DNA of 64,000 bases from positions 248,001 to 312,000 of the forward strand of contig QJNS01000067.1 of NCBI GenBank assembly GCA_004154925.1, read 5' to 3'. The notes under the pieces were generated by a model. That model did not search any database and was not told the origin of the DNA. It was given only the letters and a program-made list of their open reading frames with translations. A program made the translations under genes and the position numbers. The DNA comes from Monosporascus cannonballus. Taxonomy: Eukaryota > Ascomycota > Sordariomycetes > Xylariales. Position 1 is the stretch's first letter. Each line of letters begins with the position of its first letter. Below, one piece after another: positions 61,911 to 64,000 of the stretch.

Positions 61911-62584
61911 CTCGGTCACATCTAGGGACGATATACTAGTTCTGATACCCTAGCTAGGGGAAGAATGCGATATGACAGGGGGTGCGATGCGATGTGGTAC
62001 GATGCGATGCAGGCAGAGTCGCGAAGATGCGCCGTCGCAAGATTGATATGTGATGGGATGACGATCTTGGGAAGAAGAGAGGTCGCGAGATTATGTAATC
62101 GCGCCTAAACGGAGCCCGCTTTTACCCGCACTGTACCGGGCTGTCCATTCAAATTCCGGGCTAGCCAGCCAGGTACGTACCTCCAGAGGAATGGCCCCAC
62201 ATTATGACCGGTGTATTGATATTCCGTCGATGGTGGATCGGGGGCACCGCGCGCCAATCAAGGGCCCCGGGTACGTATTTACTACCTCTTGAGCTGCAGG
62301 GTTCGTTAGTCTGTGGGGAGGGGGCAGTCGCGGGTCAGAGCCTTACTAAGCAGCGCTTTGATTCCTGCTGCCAGCTTGCCATTCTGCCGCATCCGAGCCA
62401 CAGCTACACTACGGGATCGTCCGTATCTTGCTTGACCTTGACTTTTCTTCCCCTGTCTCAAGTTCCCGTACGAGAAGACAACTATACAGGAGACCGTACT
62501 CGATTCTCACCAGACAAACCCGAAACTCGTCCTGTAGCGGCGTACATCGAGCCCGTCTCGTAGCTCTTCCCCTTCGTCACCTTC
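61911..62584. promoter_or_regulatory. Divergent GCN5-OST5 intergenic region
   Basis: 674 bp between two divergent start codons, so it should contain both promoters. It has a diverged gatgcgat-type repeat cluster (about 61980-62010) on the GCN5 side and a CT-rich stretch (about 62430-62460) on the OST5 side, common near fungal transcription starts. No TATA box can be called with confidence. The 119-codon ORF 62204-62563 is likely chance. Confidence 0.5.
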
Positions 62585-62969
62585 ATGGATTCTTCACTCA
62601 CTGAGCTCTGGCAATCTCCGTCTGCCAGTCCTTTCCTCCCTACCGTAGGCAAGGGCAGCCAATTCCTCGTTGGATCCGTTCTACTCCTGTTGGGCCTCTC
62701 CTTGACGGGCGCCTTTGCGCTGAGTACGTCCCCGATGATATCCACATGTCTAACTCGATGGCTAATACGCAATCCCTCGTCTTAGACCGTTCACTCCTCA
62801 ACCTCCCTCTATTTGGAATTCCAGCCTCGCTGGCTATAGCGTACGGCCCCCTGTGACCAGATAAAATATTTATAAAAATTTCGCATACTCGAAGCCTAGC
62901 AGTCAGTTCTAACATCTTAGCAGGGTCGGCACGGTTTACATGTTCTGCGCGGTCGGAGTTTACGTCTAG
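62585..62969 (+). CDS. OST5: Oligosaccharyltransferase subunit Ost5
   Basis: A small gene of three exons, 62585-62723, 62786-62840 and 62924-62969, encoding 79 residues. Yeast Ost5 is of similar size. Ost5 is a small two-helix membrane subunit of the ER oligosaccharyltransferase, in the subcomplex with Ost1. The N-terminal part is MDSSLTELWQSPSASPFLPTV. The first membrane helix is FLVGSVLLLLGLSLTGAFAL; exon 2 supplies NRSLLNLPLFGIPASLAIA; exon 3 completes the second helix with VGTVYMFCAVGVYV and a stop. Both junctions restore phase and the family pattern (NLP-x-x-G-x-PAS, then CAVGVYV), which gives confidence despite the tiny exons. Intron donors are GTACGT and GTACGG. It lies 193 bp upstream of RAD1 on the same strand. 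Confidence 0.9.
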
Positions 62970-63162
62970 AGGAAGAAGATACCCCCAAAAAGCGACGCCC
63001 TGTATCATAAGTGAATTAAGGCGTACACAGACCTTGTCTGCATCTCACCACCTGATGTTTCATTTTGAGCGTGATTGAGGATTGTTCCACTTCCTAGAAA
63101 AGCATATCATAAGCCCAGCCCGAAGCCACGAAACTCCAAATTGTCGCGTTATAGCCTCGACC

Positions 63163-64000
63163 ATGGGTTCTACGCCGCCTCGGCAACCGCTCTTCCGAGC
63201 CGTAGCGAGTTCCACGCGGCAGATCCACCAGCTTCTGAAATGTATCAGCTTTACCACCAAGGTTCACGTTCAGATTACCCAGGACGGCATCCGATTTGCC
63301 GCCGATTACTCTCGCGTTATGCAGGGTATGTTTGTTGACGTCCGAGTCCGAGCACCCGAGAATCTCCGCTAACCCTCTATCAGGCGTCGCCTTTCTAGAT
63401 AAGGCTCTCTTTACGACCTACACACTAAACATACCGGAGGGCGAGGCAGAGAGCGACGCCCTCCCGCAGTTTCAGATGAATCTGGCGGCTCTCTTAGAGG
63501 CACTACAGTTGTTCGGCGCCACCGAGGTGGCCGCTCGAGCTGCAAAGGCGGACGCGGAACCTTACCGCAGCAACCTCCGCAACTACCGTCCCGACGCGTT
63601 CAGCCACCAGACCCTCGGCATGCCCGGAACGTGCTGCCTCCTGTACGAGGAGGACGGTTCCCCGCTCAGCGTCGTCCTCGAAGAAAACGGGGTAAAGACG
63701 CGGTGCAATATGATCACCTACACGCCCGAATCCCCGGACGACATCCCTTTCGACCGCGAGGACCTGGCCTTCAAGATCATCATGCAGGGGCGGTGGCTTC
63801 TGGATAGCCTCTCTGAACTGGCACCGATGGCTCCGGCTCGCGTGGCGATACAGGCCACTCCGAATGCGCCATATCTTAGCCTCACCGCCAGTGGTGCGCT
63901 CGGGAGTGCCACCGTCGATTTCTCGAACGGCCGCGACCTGCTCGAGACCTTCTCGGTCCGCGAGCGCTGGTCTCAGAGCTTCAAGTTCGACTTCATCAAG
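63163..64000 (+). CDS. RAD1: DNA-damage checkpoint clamp subunit Rad1 (5' part)
   Basis: Partial: exon 1 is 63163-63325 and exon 2 begins at 63384 and runs off the window, giving about 260 residues with no stop. Rad1 (Rec1/Rad17 type) forms the 9-1-1 sliding clamp with Rad9 and Hus1 and is loaded at damaged DNA to activate checkpoint kinase. Recognisable segments are SSTRQIHQLLKCISFTTKVH, ITQDGIRFAADYSRVMQG, VAFLDKALFTTYTL across the junction, FQMNLAALLEALQLFG, CCLLYEEDGSPLSVVLEE, CNMITYTPE, FKIIMQGRWLLDSLSEL and RERWSQSFKFDFIK. These match the PCNA-like Rad1 fold. ATG 63163 (gaccATGGG) is preferred; an upstream in-frame ATG at 63082 lacks Rad1 character. The 58-bp intron has a CTAAC branch site close to its CAG acceptor. 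Confidence 0.95.

Noticed and set aside
1..64000. CRISPR array, rRNA operon, secondary-metabolite cluster
   Set aside because: No regular direct-repeat/spacer array, no rRNA motifs, and no polyketide synthase, NRPS or terpene synthase domains in any recognised gene.

Overview
The window looks like nuclear DNA of a filamentous ascomycete (Pezizomycotina, probably Sordariomycetes). The genes have short GT-AG introns, mostly 46-195 bp, with CTAAC/CTGAC-type branch sites. GC-rich coding exons alternate with an AT-rich block that looks destroyed by repeat-induced point mutation (RIP). The gene set is typically fungal: Gcn5, Rad1, Swp1, Ost5, Ept1/Cpt1, Sym1, a Ypt35-like PX protein, Clr5-domain and fungal STAND-type N-terminal proteins. 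I joined exons by eye from splice signals and reading-frame phase.

Region 1 (1-4.9 kb): a broken pogo/Fot1-like transposase at the left edge, a secreted type-B carboxylesterase with odd active-site positions, then increasingly AT-rich non-coding DNA. Region 2 (about 4.9-27.6 kb): an AT-rich, ORF-poor block. It holds a RIP-degraded Ty3/gypsy LTR retrotransposon (4892-11649; two 407-bp LTRs; CAACA target duplication), three 128-bp MITE-like repeats, a 130-140 bp inverted-repeat pair about 17 kb apart, and an island of normal composition (about 12.0-14.6 kb) with an intact glutathione S-transferase gene. No credible ORF is seen from about 14.6 to 28.1 kb.

Region 3 (28.8-42.6 kb): ordinary gene-rich DNA with SYM1 (+), a YPT35-like PX gene (-), a decayed phosphoglycerate-mutase-like pseudogene (+), a GPI-anchored Cys-rich wall protein (+), an ethanolamine/choline phosphotransferase (+), SWP1 (-) and a secreted or Golgi glutaminyl cyclase (-). 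Region 4 (42.6-60.5 kb): gene-sparse. It contains a conserved fungal protein of unknown function, a C2H2-like/Clr5 gene, a fungal STAND-type N-terminal gene with a one-base frame problem, a degenerate interstitial telomere-like tract and a T27G19 homopolymer. Region 5 (60.6-64 kb): GCN5 (-) divergent from OST5 (+), followed 193 bp later by the 5' part of RAD1 (+), which runs off the window.

Functionally, SWP1 and OST5 both encode subunits of the ER oligosaccharyltransferase, EPT1/CPT1 makes ER phospholipids, and GCN5 and RAD1 are chromatin and checkpoint genes. These are housekeeping genes and form no biosynthetic cluster. I found no CRISPR array, rRNA, convincing tRNA or clearly new multi-gene system. 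The most unusual material is the repeat architecture of the AT-rich block and the gene surviving inside it.
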